64,000 nt of DNA from BPJU01 sp964425225 (GTDB taxonomy: Bacteria; Planctomycetota; Planctomycetia; Pirellulales; Pirellulaceae), in NCBI GenBank assembly GCA_964425225.1, contig CAYRMD010000003.1:46592-110591 (forward strand), written 5' to 3'. A program made the translations under genes and the position numbers. Each line of letters opens with the position of its first letter. Within the stretch, counting starts at the first letter, position 1. The notes beneath the pieces are model-generated. The model had not been told where the DNA came from, did no database searches, and saw nothing but the letters and a program-made list of their open reading frames with translations. Below are positions 9,644-18,587 of the stretch, piece after piece.

Positions 9644-10743
9644 GTTTTCGCGTCGGCGTTGTAGTCGTTGCGGCTATCACGATTACGGTGATTCTCGTAT
9701 TCCTATTCGGCACCGGTCCCCAAACGTTCGGTCCCACTTATACGGTAAAAATCCGCTTTCCGCGGGCACCAGGAGTCAGCGTCAATACGCCGGTACGAAA
9801 AAGCGGTATTACCATCGGCAGAGTTACAAAAGTCGACCTTCTTCCGGAAGGCGGTGTGCTGTTGACCTTGCGATTGGATCAAGATAAGCCTGTCCGCCTC
9901 AACGAATATCCGCGAATCAGCACCGGCTCCCTAGTGACCGGTGATGCGGTTGTCGAATTCGTGCTCAACGAGGCTGATCCGAACACCGACTTACTGAAGG
10001 ATGGCGATTATTTGACCAACGGCCAAGTGGCTGGCGATCCGTTTGAAGTGCTCCTTGGTTTAGAGCAGCGCATGGCAAGCGCCTTCGGTTCGATCGAGGA
10101 AGCGGCCAATCGCGCTTCGGTGATTTTAGAGAACCTCCAATGGGTCGGTTCCGACCGAGCGCGCTTTCAGGAGCTATTGGCAAAAACCGAATCAGCCATC
10201 ACCAGCTTTGACCAGGCGATGCGTTCGGTTGAATCGGTGCTCGGGGATCAACAATTACGTGACGAGTTACGCCGCGCTTTGGCCGATCTTCCCAGTGTTT
10301 TCGAGGAAGCCCGGAAAATGCTCGAACAGACGCGCACTACCCTGAGCAATTTCGACCAGGTTTCGCGCCGCGCAGAAGGCACTTTAGCCAATCTCGAAAA
10401 ATTCACCACCCCTTTGGCTGAACGCGGGGACCGGATTATCGCCAGCATCGAAGGAAGTGCCGAAAACCTGGATGCTCTCCTGGAGCAAATGGTTCATCTG
10501 GTAGACAGCATCAATCAGCGACAAGGGACTTTAGGAAAACTGCTGTTCGAGGATGAGGTCTACTTCAAAATTCGCACAGCCGTCGACGATCTGCAAAGCA
10601 TTACCCGTCAGCTTCGGCCGATCATCAATGACGTCCGTGTGTTCACCGACAAAATTGCGCGGGATCCGAGCCAACTCGGCGTACGCGGCGCTTTAGAAAA
10701 CCGTCCCACCGGTTTGAAAGGCTCGATTCTACTGGAGCGATAA
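9625..10743 (+). CDS. mlaD: MlaD/MCE-domain lipid-binding protein
   Basis: This is the substrate-binding MCE protein of the transporter, anchored by one N-terminal membrane helix (about residues 7-29) and exposed to the periplasm. The MCE domain (about 36-120) includes FPRAPGVSVNTPVRKSGITIGRV. A long helical C-terminal part (about 150-350) with repeated amphipathic stretches could form the tunnel seen in long MCE proteins. The ATG at 9625 is chosen because GGAG lies seven bases before it; it overlaps mlaF by 19 bases. At about 372 residues it is longer than E. coli MlaD (about 180). Confidence 0.92.
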   Translation: MDERVLSFRVGVVVVAAITITVILVFLFGTGPQTFGPTYTVKIRFPRAPGVSVNTPVRKSGITIGRVTKVDLLPEGGVLLTLRLDQDKPVRLNEYPRISTGSLVTGDAVVEFVLNEADPNTDLLKDGDYLTNGQVAGDPFEVLLGLEQRMASAFGSIEEAANRASVILENLQWVGSDRARFQELLAKTESAITSFDQAMRSVESVLGDQQLRDELRRALADLPSVFEEARKMLEQTRTTLSNFDQVSRRAEGTLANLEKFTTPLAERGDRIIASIEGSAENLDALLEQMVHLVDSINQRQGTLGKLLFEDEVYFKIRTAVDDLQSITRQLRPIINDVRVFTDKIARDPSQLGVRGALENRPTGLKGSILLER

Positions 10744-10782
10744 ACAGACTCTGGGACAATACAGCTTGCAACGAGCCGTGTG

Positions 10783-11271
10783 CTAGGGCCTCGTTGGCTG
10801 AACCGGTGTCGAAGACGGGACCGAAGTGCTCACCGAGGATGGCAATGGCGCGACAACTCCGGCAGCGGAACTTGCACGCAACTGCTCTGCTCGACCAATC
10901 AGCTTTTCCGGCTGTACCGTTGCCCGAGGTACAAGCTGGAATTCGACAATCCGTTCGTCCCGCAGTTCGTGCGGCCAAAGGTTTTCGCTAATAAAATCCA
11001 GAACCGGCCATTCATACCAGGGAGGATGAAACGTTCGGGAAGCCTGTACCGTCTCGTAGCCGTCCTTGGTGACCACGAAGTCTCTGGTGCCGTAATACGT
11101 GAACGACGTCGATACCGGTGCCGTACCGATTTCGCGCTGGTCTACGTACACCGTTGCGCCGGGCGGGTCCGTGCGAATCGTCAGCCGGCGACGCACGCAG
11201 CCCCCCGCGCTGAGCTCCGTAGCCAATACGAGCCAGATCAAGGACCAGCCGATCCATCGTCCTGTATACAT
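10783..11271 (-). CDS. PEGA-domain lipoprotein
   Basis: A signal peptide ends in a lipobox-like SAGGC with Cys25 as the lipidation site. It is followed by a PEGA domain (about 29-75; LTIRTDPPGATVYVDQREIGTAP), a surface-layer or envelope module common in planctomycetes. The C-terminus is rich in Pro, Ser and Thr. The gene runs convergently to mlaD with 39 bases between them. It could be an outer-membrane partner of the Mla system, but that is only positional. Confidence 0.8.
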   Translation of the reverse strand: MYTGRWIGWSLIWLVLATELSAGGCVRRRLTIRTDPPGATVYVDQREIGTAPVSTSFTYYGTRDFVVTKDGYETVQASRTFHPPWYEWPVLDFISENLWPHELRDERIVEFQLVPRATVQPEKLIGRAEQLRASSAAGVVAPLPSSVSTSVPSSTPVQPTRP

Positions 11272-11971
11272 GCTCTTGGGTTACCCCATTCGCCGAATGC
11301 CTTGCCCGCGATCCAAAACAAACGCATTCGTATTCCCGACGCCGCTGCCCAAATCCTGAAGGAGGCAGAATTATACGGTCGCTCTGTGCTGCGTACTAGC
11401 TCAAAAAAGGGCTTTCACAGATGTTTTTTGTGCGTACGCATCACGTTTGTAGGTGAAAAATCTTTTTAACGCAGAGACGCACGGGCGCAAAGCAAAGTAA
11501 GGAACTTGGCAACACCCGCTGCCGGTTGGGAAAGTACCATTTTTGCCCAAGGCCTCTACACGGGCCCCCCGTGATGATAATGCCACGGCTCGCGTTAGCC
11601 AGTCTCGCCAAAATAACCAGGGTTGTACGAAAAATTCGCGACCAACCCGCTACTTGATCTTGCCCGGTGTCCGTTCTACTGCGCTTTTGCCGGTTTGCGT
11701 CCAATCCCCCCGCCCATGAAATGGCAAATGCCGAACACACATCGCAACGGAGTACTCAGCGAGAATACCTCACCTACAATATAGACGCATACACTTTTTG
11801 CCTTCGCCCACTTCATCGGCGTGTGATGGGCGGGGCCGCGGCTGTACCGAAAGTCCGTTTTTCCGGAAATGCCCCGTATACCGGCCCGCGCGGCTGGGAA
11901 TTACAATTCAAGTGCGAGGCTAAGCTTCCCAAAAATGCTTTGAACTAAGTGTCGGGCTGGGCTGGTGTACG
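11272..11971. other. 700-base gap with one R2 repeat
   Basis: No convincing gene is seen. The short open frames here have no family resemblance and no ribosome binding sites. The only recognisable element is the R2 copy at 11467-11497. The segment separates the divergent PEGA lipoprotein and PP2C genes, so it should hold both promoters. Confidence 0.5.
11467..11497 (+). repeat. R2 repeat (CGCAAAG family)
   Basis: The stretch contains AACGCAGAGACGC and GGGCGCAAAG in the orientation shared by other plus-strand R2 arms. It is preceded by a T-run. Confidence 0.6.
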
Positions 11972-13252
11972 ATGCTGGAAAAAGGTAGTTGGCAGAACTG
12001 TTTGGAGTATGCCGGCTTGACCGACATCGGGTTGCGCCGAGAGAACAATCAGGATCAATTAGCTATCTCCCTGTCGCGTGACGTAGAAACCTGGGCCCAC
12101 AAGGGTCATTTGTGGCTAGTCGCCGATGGAATGGGAGCTCACGCTGCTGGCGAATTGGCCAGCAAGTTGGTTGCCGAGATACTTCCAACGCGCTTTTTTC
12201 AGTACGTAAGTCTCGGTGCTGTCGAGGCGCTGCGCCGGGCGTTTAACGAGGCTAATGCGGAAATCTTTCGCCGTGGGCGGGCTAACCCCGAATTCCACAA
12301 CATGGGGACAACGGCCACGGTCCTCGTCATGCTGCCCGAGGGCGCTTATTACGGGCATGTGGGTGATAGCCGCGCTTACCGGCTACGCAGTAAACAGTTT
12401 TGCCAATGGACTCGTGACCACAGTGTCGTGTGGGAATTGCGCGAGCGAGCCGATTTGGCGGGCAATGCTGATGCCCTGGCCGGCATTCCCAAGAATTGGA
12501 TCACCAGGTCCATCGGTCCTAGTGAAACCCTTGACCCGGATATCTGTGGTCCCTTCGACGTGATGCCGGGTGATATATACTTATTGTGTACTGATGGCCT
12601 TACGGGAAGAGTAGAAGACGAACAGATCGCGGCCGTGGTGGGAAACTATGCACCGACTGCCGCAGTAAAGATCCTCTGTGATCTAGCGAATCTCCGCGGT
12701 GGTCAGGACAACACCACTGTGGTGATCGTGCATGTAAGGGAAACTCTACCGGAAGTCCCCTCGGTGGGAAGGCCAGCACCACCGCCGATTCTCCCGCGGC
12801 ACACCGCGGCACGCTCCCAACTTCCCGTGGGTTGGATTATATCGGCGATTTGCTTCTTGGGAAGTTTGTTAGTCCTTATCATGCAGTGGTGGTTGCTGGC
12901 AGGCGTGCTATTTGTTGTGGCAATGGGAGCTGCGTTGTGGGAACTGTGGCGTTGGCGTTCTACGCCGCGAACCGAAAGTCGGGCCGGTGATGTATCGATA
13001 GGACCATTTGTCGAGGTAAACGCCCCCGATGCTGCCCGCACCGTGGGAATACTGCTTGCGCTCGCTAGAGAGTCTCGAAGCGAAGCGCGTCAAACCGGTT
13101 GGGAAGAAGACGTTCCTTCGCTGGACGAGATGGAACAAGCCGTTGAGACATCGCTGAAAGCACGAAAATATCGTGAATCGCTCGACGCCGCCGCTGCTCT
13201 TATCCACGAATTGGCCGAACGACAGCGAGTCTTCTTCAAACGGTACTACTGA
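11972..13252 (+). CDS. PP2C-family serine/threonine phosphatase with membrane tail
   Basis: The N-terminal part (about residues 10-250) is a PP2C phosphatase that should remove phosphate from Ser/Thr-phosphorylated proteins using two metal ions. The metal-binding motifs are intact: NNQD (about 25-28), VADGMG (50-55), HVGDSRAYR, LLCTDGLT and GGQDNTTVVIV. Two hydrophobic segments (about 287-330) put the phosphatase on the cytoplasmic side of the membrane, with a further cytoplasmic helical tail. No kinase gene is adjacent. There is no strong ribosome binding site. Confidence 0.9.
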   Translation: MLEKGSWQNCLEYAGLTDIGLRRENNQDQLAISLSRDVETWAHKGHLWLVADGMGAHAAGELASKLVAEILPTRFFQYVSLGAVEALRRAFNEANAEIFRRGRANPEFHNMGTTATVLVMLPEGAYYGHVGDSRAYRLRSKQFCQWTRDHSVVWELRERADLAGNADALAGIPKNWITRSIGPSETLDPDICGPFDVMPGDIYLLCTDGLTGRVEDEQIAAVVGNYAPTAAVKILCDLANLRGGQDNTTVVIVHVRETLPEVPSVGRPAPPPILPRHTAARSQLPVGWIISAICFLGSLLVLIMQWWLLAGVLFVVAMGAALWELWRWRSTPRTESRAGDVSIGPFVEVNAPDAARTVGILLALARESRSEARQTGWEEDVPSLDEMEQAVETSLKARKYRESLDAAAALIHELAERQRVFFKRYY

Positions 13253-13598
13253 CTCCAAGCTCGACTCTTGCCATTTCGAAGGGAAACGATTGAACGCCAA
13301 GGCGCAAAGACGCCAAGGCGCAAGAGGAAGTAGAATAAAGAGCGAAATCCAGTGCGTGCGCTCTTGCTTCGGCACGTTTTCACAGAATGCTCAGTTTTGC
13401 CCAACTGTTTTCCTGTACCATGCCTTATTTACGAGTCGTTGACGCAAGATCCCCGCCTTCGGATCGGGCATAAAGGGCTGACAGCTACCGCCGTTGCGGC
13501 AGGAGGTCCGACCAACCCAAGCTGACGGCTGGAGAGGACGCCTCTACCCTCCTAAGCCTATGGCTTGGGCCGACTTGGTAGTCAGGGATAGCGCAACT
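13253..13598. other. Gap between convergent genes, with R2 repeat
   Basis: The gap separates the convergent PP2C and LptF/LptG-like genes. It holds an R2 array near its left end and a short hairpin near 13553-13565 (AAGCC-TAT-GGCTT) without a T-run. No gene is seen. Confidence 0.4.
13292..13324 (+). repeat. R2 repeat (CGCAAAG family)
   Basis: Repeated GAACGCCAAGGCGCAAAG units lie directly after the PP2C gene, in the same orientation as the plus arms of other R2 copies. Confidence 0.65.
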
Positions 13599-14783
13599 TT
13601 ATCGATTGGCTCGTCGAATGAGCCACAGGCCGACAAGCATCAACACGAGGTTACCAACCCACACGATGATCGGCGGCGCTGCACCGGCCTTGGCTCGATC
13701 TACTCCAGCCATAAACAGTGGATAGTAGACGACCAATATGGGCAAGAAACACAATCCGAAGGTTGTCCAAGTATCGGAGGTGCGTAGCCACATAGCCAGC
13801 GGTACGCCCACCATGACGAAGGCTAAGCAGCTAAATCCCGCTGCCCAACGACGCCAGGGTTCGGTCAGCAAGCGATAGAGCCGGCTACGGAGAGCTTGGA
13901 TTTCCGCCACGGGCTGTTGCCAATGATCCATTCGAAACGGATCGAATTTTCCGGTAGCCAGATGCACGCCCACATCGGCAGTTAGCCGATGTTCCTGGCG
14001 AGCAATGGCGTCTTGCGTCCATCGCAATTCCCGGCTCAGTTCGCGCATGGGAATATCCGACGGAGTGCGACCGTGCCGTTCTTTACGCGCCGCCAGTGCC
14101 AGGGGAATCTCAAACCGAAACTCACCCGGTACATCACCTCGCACGTGCTCTGACTCCACCTGCATGTTGCGAAATAGAATCACCAAGGCCGTGGCTGCTT
14201 CATCCAACCGCAGTTCGGCCTCTTCAGCCAGAATCATAATGGGATTCGAGCCATCCGTCGGCTGATAGGTAAGTGTCGGGCGGATGAGTTTGCGGTCCTG
14301 TACGTCTTGGACAAGGATCGATAAGCCACGCTGATTCGAGTAGGAACGTTGGGTACGTAGGCGACCGTAGATGATTTGCTCGACGGATTGCAGGATGACC
14401 CGATTGATCCCCGTGGTTCCCCAGGAAACAGCTATGTCGTTAACCCAGACTGTTAAACTGCTGAAGATAACGGCAACTACTAAGGCGGGGCGCATCAGCG
14501 TCCATGGGGCAAGCCCAAGGGCACGAATGGCTGTCATTTCGTTGCTGTCCGCCATCCGGCCGTAGACGGAACAGACGGCAAACAACAACGTTCCGGGAAC
14601 CGTGAAGCGCAGCGCCATGGGCAGCGAGTAGGGCACCAGTTGCACGACCGCCGACAACGAAAGCCCTTCCCGCAGGGCCTCGAGCCCCACCACCGCCAGC
14701 AAGACAAATGCGGTCATCACCAGTAACGTCAGGCTGAATACTTGCAATACTTCGGACACAATGTAGAGCGAAATCCGCGACAT
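13599..14783 (-). CDS. LptF/LptG (YjgP/YjgQ) family permease
   Basis: This 394-residue protein has the LptF/LptG layout: three membrane helices in the first 110 residues, a large periplasmic domain (about 130-300), then three helices at the C-terminus. In Gram-negative bacteria such proteins form the inner-membrane part of the LptB2FG lipopolysaccharide exporter. The early SLPMALRFTVPGTLLFAV segment and the DSNEMTAIRALG loop are typical of the family. Only one permease is found here, with no LptB nearby, so I cannot say whether it is F or G. Confidence 0.88.
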   Translation of the reverse strand: MSRISLYIVSEVLQVFSLTLLVMTAFVLLAVVGLEALREGLSLSAVVQLVPYSLPMALRFTVPGTLLFAVCSVYGRMADSNEMTAIRALGLAPWTLMRPALVVAVIFSSLTVWVNDIAVSWGTTGINRVILQSVEQIIYGRLRTQRSYSNQRGLSILVQDVQDRKLIRPTLTYQPTDGSNPIMILAEEAELRLDEAATALVILFRNMQVESEHVRGDVPGEFRFEIPLALAARKERHGRTPSDIPMRELSRELRWTQDAIARQEHRLTADVGVHLATGKFDPFRMDHWQQPVAEIQALRSRLYRLLTEPWRRWAAGFSCLAFVMVGVPLAMWLRTSDTWTTFGLCFLPILVVYYPLFMAGVDRAKAGAAPPIIVWVGNLVLMLVGLWLIRRANR

Positions 14784-14888
14784 AGTGGCAAGTGCGCTCC
14801 AAGGTACCTCGTGCTATCTCCAGGCGCGTTACTGTACCACACCACCGCACGTGGCGTGAAGGGAAAAGTGCCGTGGGGTCCGCCGACA

Positions 14889-15146
14889 GTGTGTGCGTCT
14901 TGATTCTAGGTAGAATCTTGGTGTAAAAGGCTAACCACCGCAGAAGTTTGCCTATTTTTCGCAGCAGGAATGGAAACGAGGTATCTATCTTAATGGTAGA
15001 TAAAATGGTTCGGTCATTTGCCGGCCCTGGGGCAGATATGTCTTTTCAAGCCCACCCAGTGTCAGACGATGCGAGCGCTTCTTGGCAAAGGTGCTAGGTC
15101 GAGCGAGAGCTCAACAGAGCCGCGACCGTGAGGGAGCGCCCAATTC
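14889..15146 (+). repeat. R1 interspersed element, copy A
   Basis: About 250 bases match copy B at 26532 along the whole length, by eye at about 75-80 % identity. It opens with GTGTGTGCGTC and ends in a tail with AGAGCCGCGACCG followed by GGGAGCG, which can fold into hairpins. No open reading frame is conserved between copies. Confidence 0.8.
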
Positions 15147-15174
15147 AATTCAGAGCAAAGGGGCTAGAAGACTT

Positions 15175-15253
15175 TACGCAAAGGCGCACGTAGGCAATTG
15201 ACGTGTACCTCTTGTCTTCGGTGCGCCTCTGCGCCTTTGCGCCTTTGCGTGAA
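15175..15253. repeat. R2 inverted pair attached to R1 copy A
   Basis: A plus arm (ACGCAAAGGCGCACG, from 15176) and a longer minus arm (GCGCCTCTGCGCCTTTGCG and repeats, 15221-15253) face each other around a 30-base spacer containing ACGTGTACCT. The same spacer motif recurs in the R2 pair at 53270. Confidence 0.75.
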
Positions 15254-15449
15254 TATTATTTACCTACAAATCTGCTGCACACACGAAATCGAGGAAGGCA
15301 AGGTAGTTTTCTACTTTCGTAGCTTGTAGTTCCCCGATTCATTGGGTCCAGAAGCGTAAGACAAGCAAGAGGACCGCATGAATGCGGTCATTACGAACGC
15401 GGCTCCGCTCTCACCAAATATAAATTCGGGACAGGCTCTTAGATACGCA

Positions 15450-16289
15450 TCAAGGGCACGTTTGGTTGCGACCAAGTTGTTTCGCTCGGCGAAGCGCCTG
15501 ATCAGCCACAACAAAAAGCTGGACAAAGTCTTGCGACTGTCCCATAGCCCACCCAGCAGAGAGTGTGACCGGCTGATGGAAATCCGTTGGAGCGGCCTGT
15601 TGGGCGGCTAACCGAACACGTTCGACTAGTTTTCGGGCAGATTCCGCATCGTTTACGTCAGTCAAACAAAAAGCGAATTCATCGCCTCCCAAACGTGCAG
15701 CAAAATCGTCCCGTCGCAGGGCCCTCGACAAGGCGTGCCCGACCGCCTTGAGAACTCGGTCGCCCTCCACCATTCCAAATCGATCATTGATTTGCTTGAA
15801 ATAGTCGATGTCCAGAATAGCAATCAATATCGAGCCTACACACGACGAGGTCGCTACGTAGTTAACTTCTCGTTGCCAACCGCGCCGATTGGCCAATCCC
15901 GTAACGGGATCGCGATACGCTAGATCTCGCAACAACCGTTGGCGGCGGCGTTGTTCGAATAGTTGTCGCCGCAACAGAATCGTTTGGTGGAGCAGTTTGC
16001 ATGCCAAAATCAATTCCCGGCTCGTCCAATCTTCGGGCAACACTACGTCTCCCCCGCCTGATGTCCCGAGTCGTATGAGGCCCACCAGTCCGTGTGATAT
16101 CAGGCGTTGTAACTTCTCTGATAACTGCCCATGAACCTCCTGATCCAAGACGACTATGTCGCACGGGAAACCCGGCTGCTGAGCCGCCTCAGGTGGGATG
16201 ATTTCCAGTCCATTTTCCGTCAATGCAGATGCCAGCTTCCCGGCAAGGCGGCCCTTGACAAGCACCACTATTCGACACGGCTCGTTCAT
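15450..16289 (-). CDS. GGDEF diguanylate cyclase with receiver-like N-terminal domain
   Basis: The C-terminal domain (about residues 122-275) is a GGDEF diguanylate cyclase making cyclic di-GMP. The active site GGDEF is intact at 201-205, and an RxxD inhibitory site (RRDD, 192-195) lies five residues before it, so product feedback is expected. The N-terminal 110 residues resemble a response-regulator-like fold (VVLVKGRLAGKLASAL, IVVLDQEVHGQ), but a clean phospho-acceptor pocket is not obvious. No sensor kinase is adjacent. Confidence 0.9.
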   Translation of the reverse strand: MNEPCRIVVLVKGRLAGKLASALTENGLEIIPPEAAQQPGFPCDIVVLDQEVHGQLSEKLQRLISHGLVGLIRLGTSGGGDVVLPEDWTSRELILACKLLHQTILLRRQLFEQRRRQRLLRDLAYRDPVTGLANRRGWQREVNYVATSSCVGSILIAILDIDYFKQINDRFGMVEGDRVLKAVGHALSRALRRDDFAARLGGDEFAFCLTDVNDAESARKLVERVRLAAQQAAPTDFHQPVTLSAGWAMGQSQDFVQLFVVADQALRRAKQLGRNQTCP

Positions 16290-17161
16290 CGTGCTACATC
16301 GTTATCCGTGAGTGTCATCGAGTGTTCACAACTGTAGGTGCATTTTCAATCGGTTTTCCCCACAAAACGTCATCCAATCCGCGATTCCATCCGGATAGTA
16401 TAACGCCCGGCAAACGGGTTTTTCCGCAAACAATGGGAGTTAGTTCATCAACTTGAACCGAGGCCCTTGGCCGGAACGGAGGGAAACGGCCCTTCGCGCC
16501 GGACGCTGCACGGCCGTTGTGCGTATTGGTGCCTAAAAGGCTCGTACCACTCTACCGTGAATTATGAACGAAACGTGCCGTACGGGGCGTGCCGATGGCA
16601 AGCCATTCTGGATACCGTCGCGTCCGGTGGCCGGGGCAAACCGCTGTCTTTGCTCTCTTAAGCGTCCAGCCGTAAGCAGTCCGGGAAAGCGAGCGATTCC
16701 GAACTACAACCTCATCCCGGGTAAACAGTCACGTCGAAAATAACAGAGGAACTTTGGCTTGAAGGATAAAGAGAGTCTACCCTGCGGCATGCGTTGCGAT
16801 TTGGTAACCCGCGTAACGCGAACAACAACGGGAGGTTCGATTTTACGAAATGCAGCAGGGGCACGTTCCAACCAACGGCAACAGTTTGTTTTCGCCAACG
16901 CAAATGCCTTTTGGCAACTCGTACCACCTTGATTGCCCGTTTGCGTGGGAAGCCCCTAAATCAACTGCCTCTTGCGCATTTTTAGCTACGTGGCGAATGC
17001 GTGGCCCGTCGTCGTATACGGCCAGAAAAATGAGACGAATGTGAAATCGCACCCATTCGGGAACCCATCCTTATAACACTTTTTCTTAACTGAGGAATGT
17101 TTTGCGTATTCTAACTATGTGAGGCCTTCGTTTTGTCTGTAAAAAATGCCTACAAATTCAT
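16290..17161. other. 870-base gap without recognisable gene
   Basis: Open frames here are short, unsupported by ribosome binding sites and lack family resemblance. There is a small stem with T-run (CCCG-N5-CGGG-TTTTT, 16406-16423) but no gene ends before it on the plus strand. No R1 or R2 element was seen. Confidence 0.4.
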
Positions 17162-17632
17162 CTAATACACCTGATGCGTCGGCAAGTTCTTCCACTGGCG
17201 GAATAACTCCAAGCATTCGTCTCGCAGCACTTCGCCTACCAGTTCCAGCGGACTTCCTCCTTGTCGTACTAGCGCTGCCGCCGGAATACGCAACTCGTTG
17301 AAGCCAGCCTGAGCCGCATCGGCGATCGAAGCTCCGAAATAAACACGGCGCACGCGTGCCCAATGCAAAGCCCCCAGGCACATCGGGCACGGTTCGCAAG
17401 TGGTGGCAACTTCGGCATCCTCGAGTAGATAATGCCCGGCGGCGCGACACGCGGCACGTAAGGCGTTAATTTCGGCATGGGCCGTAATGTCCGTATCGCG
17501 GAGCACCGTATTGTGGCAGCAGGATAAAAGTTTGCCATTGCGAGCGATGGCGCAACCGAACGGGCTTTGGCCCGATGCGATGCCGAGCTGGGCTGCTCGG
17601 ATAGCCGCACGCATGAGTTCTTCGGCATTCAT
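17162..17632 (-). CDS. Nucleoside/guanine deaminase-like protein
   Basis: This is a zinc deaminase of the CMP/dCMP deaminase superfamily, 156 residues from the preferred ATG at 17632, which has a GGTGAGGG-type site upstream. The zinc and catalytic residues are present in TAHAEINALR and CEPCPMCLGAL. Length, the GQSPFG opening, WARV.RVYFGAS..DAAQAGF and the C-terminal Tyr resemble bacterial guanine deaminase (GuaD) more than the tRNA adenosine deaminase TadA. Its position behind queF fits purine or deazapurine metabolism. The substrate is inferred only. Confidence 0.82.
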   Translation of the reverse strand: MNAEELMRAAIRAAQLGIASGQSPFGCAIARNGKLLSCCHNTVLRDTDITAHAEINALRAACRAAGHYLLEDAEVATTCEPCPMCLGALHWARVRRVYFGASIADAAQAGFNELRIPAAALVRQGGSPLELVGEVLRDECLELFRQWKNLPTHQVY

Positions 17633-17738
17633 TGACCAGCCCTCACCTGGTTGTCGCGTTCGCATGCTCGCAGCCATAGTTGCTGCATTGAATTGTCTTC
17701 GGCCATTTTGGACAGTTCTTATGGGAGCATGGATGTGC

Positions 17739-18107
17739 TCACGGTTCGGCTCGAGGTGACTCCGCAGAGAACTCTGCGGTGACCGTAGTCGAGATGCCGC
17801 CGCGAGGAGTGAAGGCTGCTTCGAGCTTGATCCACCGCGGTTGCAGAACCGATACCAAGTCGTCAAGGACTTGGTTGGTCACATTTTCGTAAAAAATCCC
17901 CTCGTTTCGGTAGCTTTGAAGATAAAACTTCAAGCTCTTTAACTCGACGCATTTCTCATTTGGGATGTAGGTGATCGTCAGTGTGCCAAAATCAGGCTGG
18001 CCCGTCTTGGGACATACGGAAGTGAATTCGGGACAGACGATGCGGATCGTGTAATTGCGACCGGGGTAACGGTTGTCAAAAGTTTCTAAAATAGCGCGTC
18101 GCTCCAT
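17739..18107 (-). CDS. queF: NADPH-dependent 7-cyano-7-deazaguanine reductase QueF
   Basis: QueF reduces preQ0 to preQ1 in queuosine biosynthesis. This is the short, unimodular type (122 residues). The nucleophilic Cys32 (SVCPKTGQPDF) and Asp39 have the seven-residue spacing known from the family, and the substrate-binding Ser65/Glu69 region is present (LKFYLQSYRNEGIFYE). It lies ten bases after an unknown helical protein and is probably co-transcribed with it. No other queuosine genes lie in the window. Confidence 0.94.
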   Translation of the reverse strand: MERRAILETFDNRYPGRNYTIRIVCPEFTSVCPKTGQPDFGTLTITYIPNEKCVELKSLKFYLQSYRNEGIFYENVTNQVLDDLVSVLQPRWIKLEAAFTPRGGISTTVTAEFSAESPRAEP

Positions 18108-18117
18108 AATGGCTACC

Positions 18118-18585
18118 TCAATGAAGATTGTTGGGTGGTTCCGGGGAAGACATCATGTCCGCATCGGTCGCCAATGGGCTTGCCGCGCCGGATGGGGAAT
18201 TCGGGCGAGCCGCTTGCGAGGCCTGAAGGATTTGGTTGATACGTGTTACGGCGGCTTGGAGCGAACGAACCGCCATTTTGAAGTTCGTGTGATCGGAGAT
18301 TTGTGGCTGTAATTGGGCAAAATTCTCAGTCGCTCGCCGTAACCTGCTAAATTTCTTGTGCGCCTGCCGTAAGTAGCCCTCAGCATCTTCGGCTGCGTAT
18401 TTTCCGCCCAATGCCAACATGTAATCATACAGCTCTCGGTGGATTTCGTTCATCTCGTCGTCGTCTTGGGCTTCTTCGCTGTGCTTGAGAAACGTCCGTA
18501 CCATCCAAACATGTGCCAGTTGTTCATCGATTGCTTCCATAGCCTCACGCGGGTTCATGGCGACACCGATGGAGCTCTTTACCAT
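18118..18585 (-). CDS. Conserved helical protein of unknown function
   Basis: The 155-residue protein is almost entirely helical up to residue 125, with IDEQLAHVWMVRTFLKHSEE and ELYDYMLALGGKY as striking segments; the last 30 residues are Pro/Ser-rich. I do not recognise a Pfam family; sequences of this kind seem restricted to planctomycetes. The ATG at 18585 lies two bases after the transporter stop; an alternative ATG at 18558 is possible. Tight spacing on both sides places it in an operon with the duplicated transporter and queF. Confidence 0.7.
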   Translation of the reverse strand: MVKSSIGVAMNPREAMEAIDEQLAHVWMVRTFLKHSEEAQDDDEMNEIHRELYDYMLALGGKYAAEDAEGYLRQAHKKFSRLRRATENFAQLQPQISDHTNFKMAVRSLQAAVTRINQILQASQAARPNSPSGAASPLATDADMMSSPEPPNNLH

Positions 18586-18587
18586 TC

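Larger units (their letters stand above)
14784..15449. other. 666-base gap occupied by repeat elements
   Basis: Roughly half of this gap is an R1 element followed by an inverted R2 pair. It lies between the LptF/LptG-like gene and the GGDEF gene, both on the minus strand. The remaining sequence shows no gene. Confidence 0.6.

Noticed and set aside
15175..15253. Possible CRISPR array from the repeated CGCAAAG units
   Set aside because: Units are short, contiguous and imperfect, with no regular unique spacers and no cas genes nearby.
16406..16423. Possible intrinsic terminator (CCCG stem with T-run)
   Set aside because: The stem has only four base pairs and no plus-strand gene ends before it.
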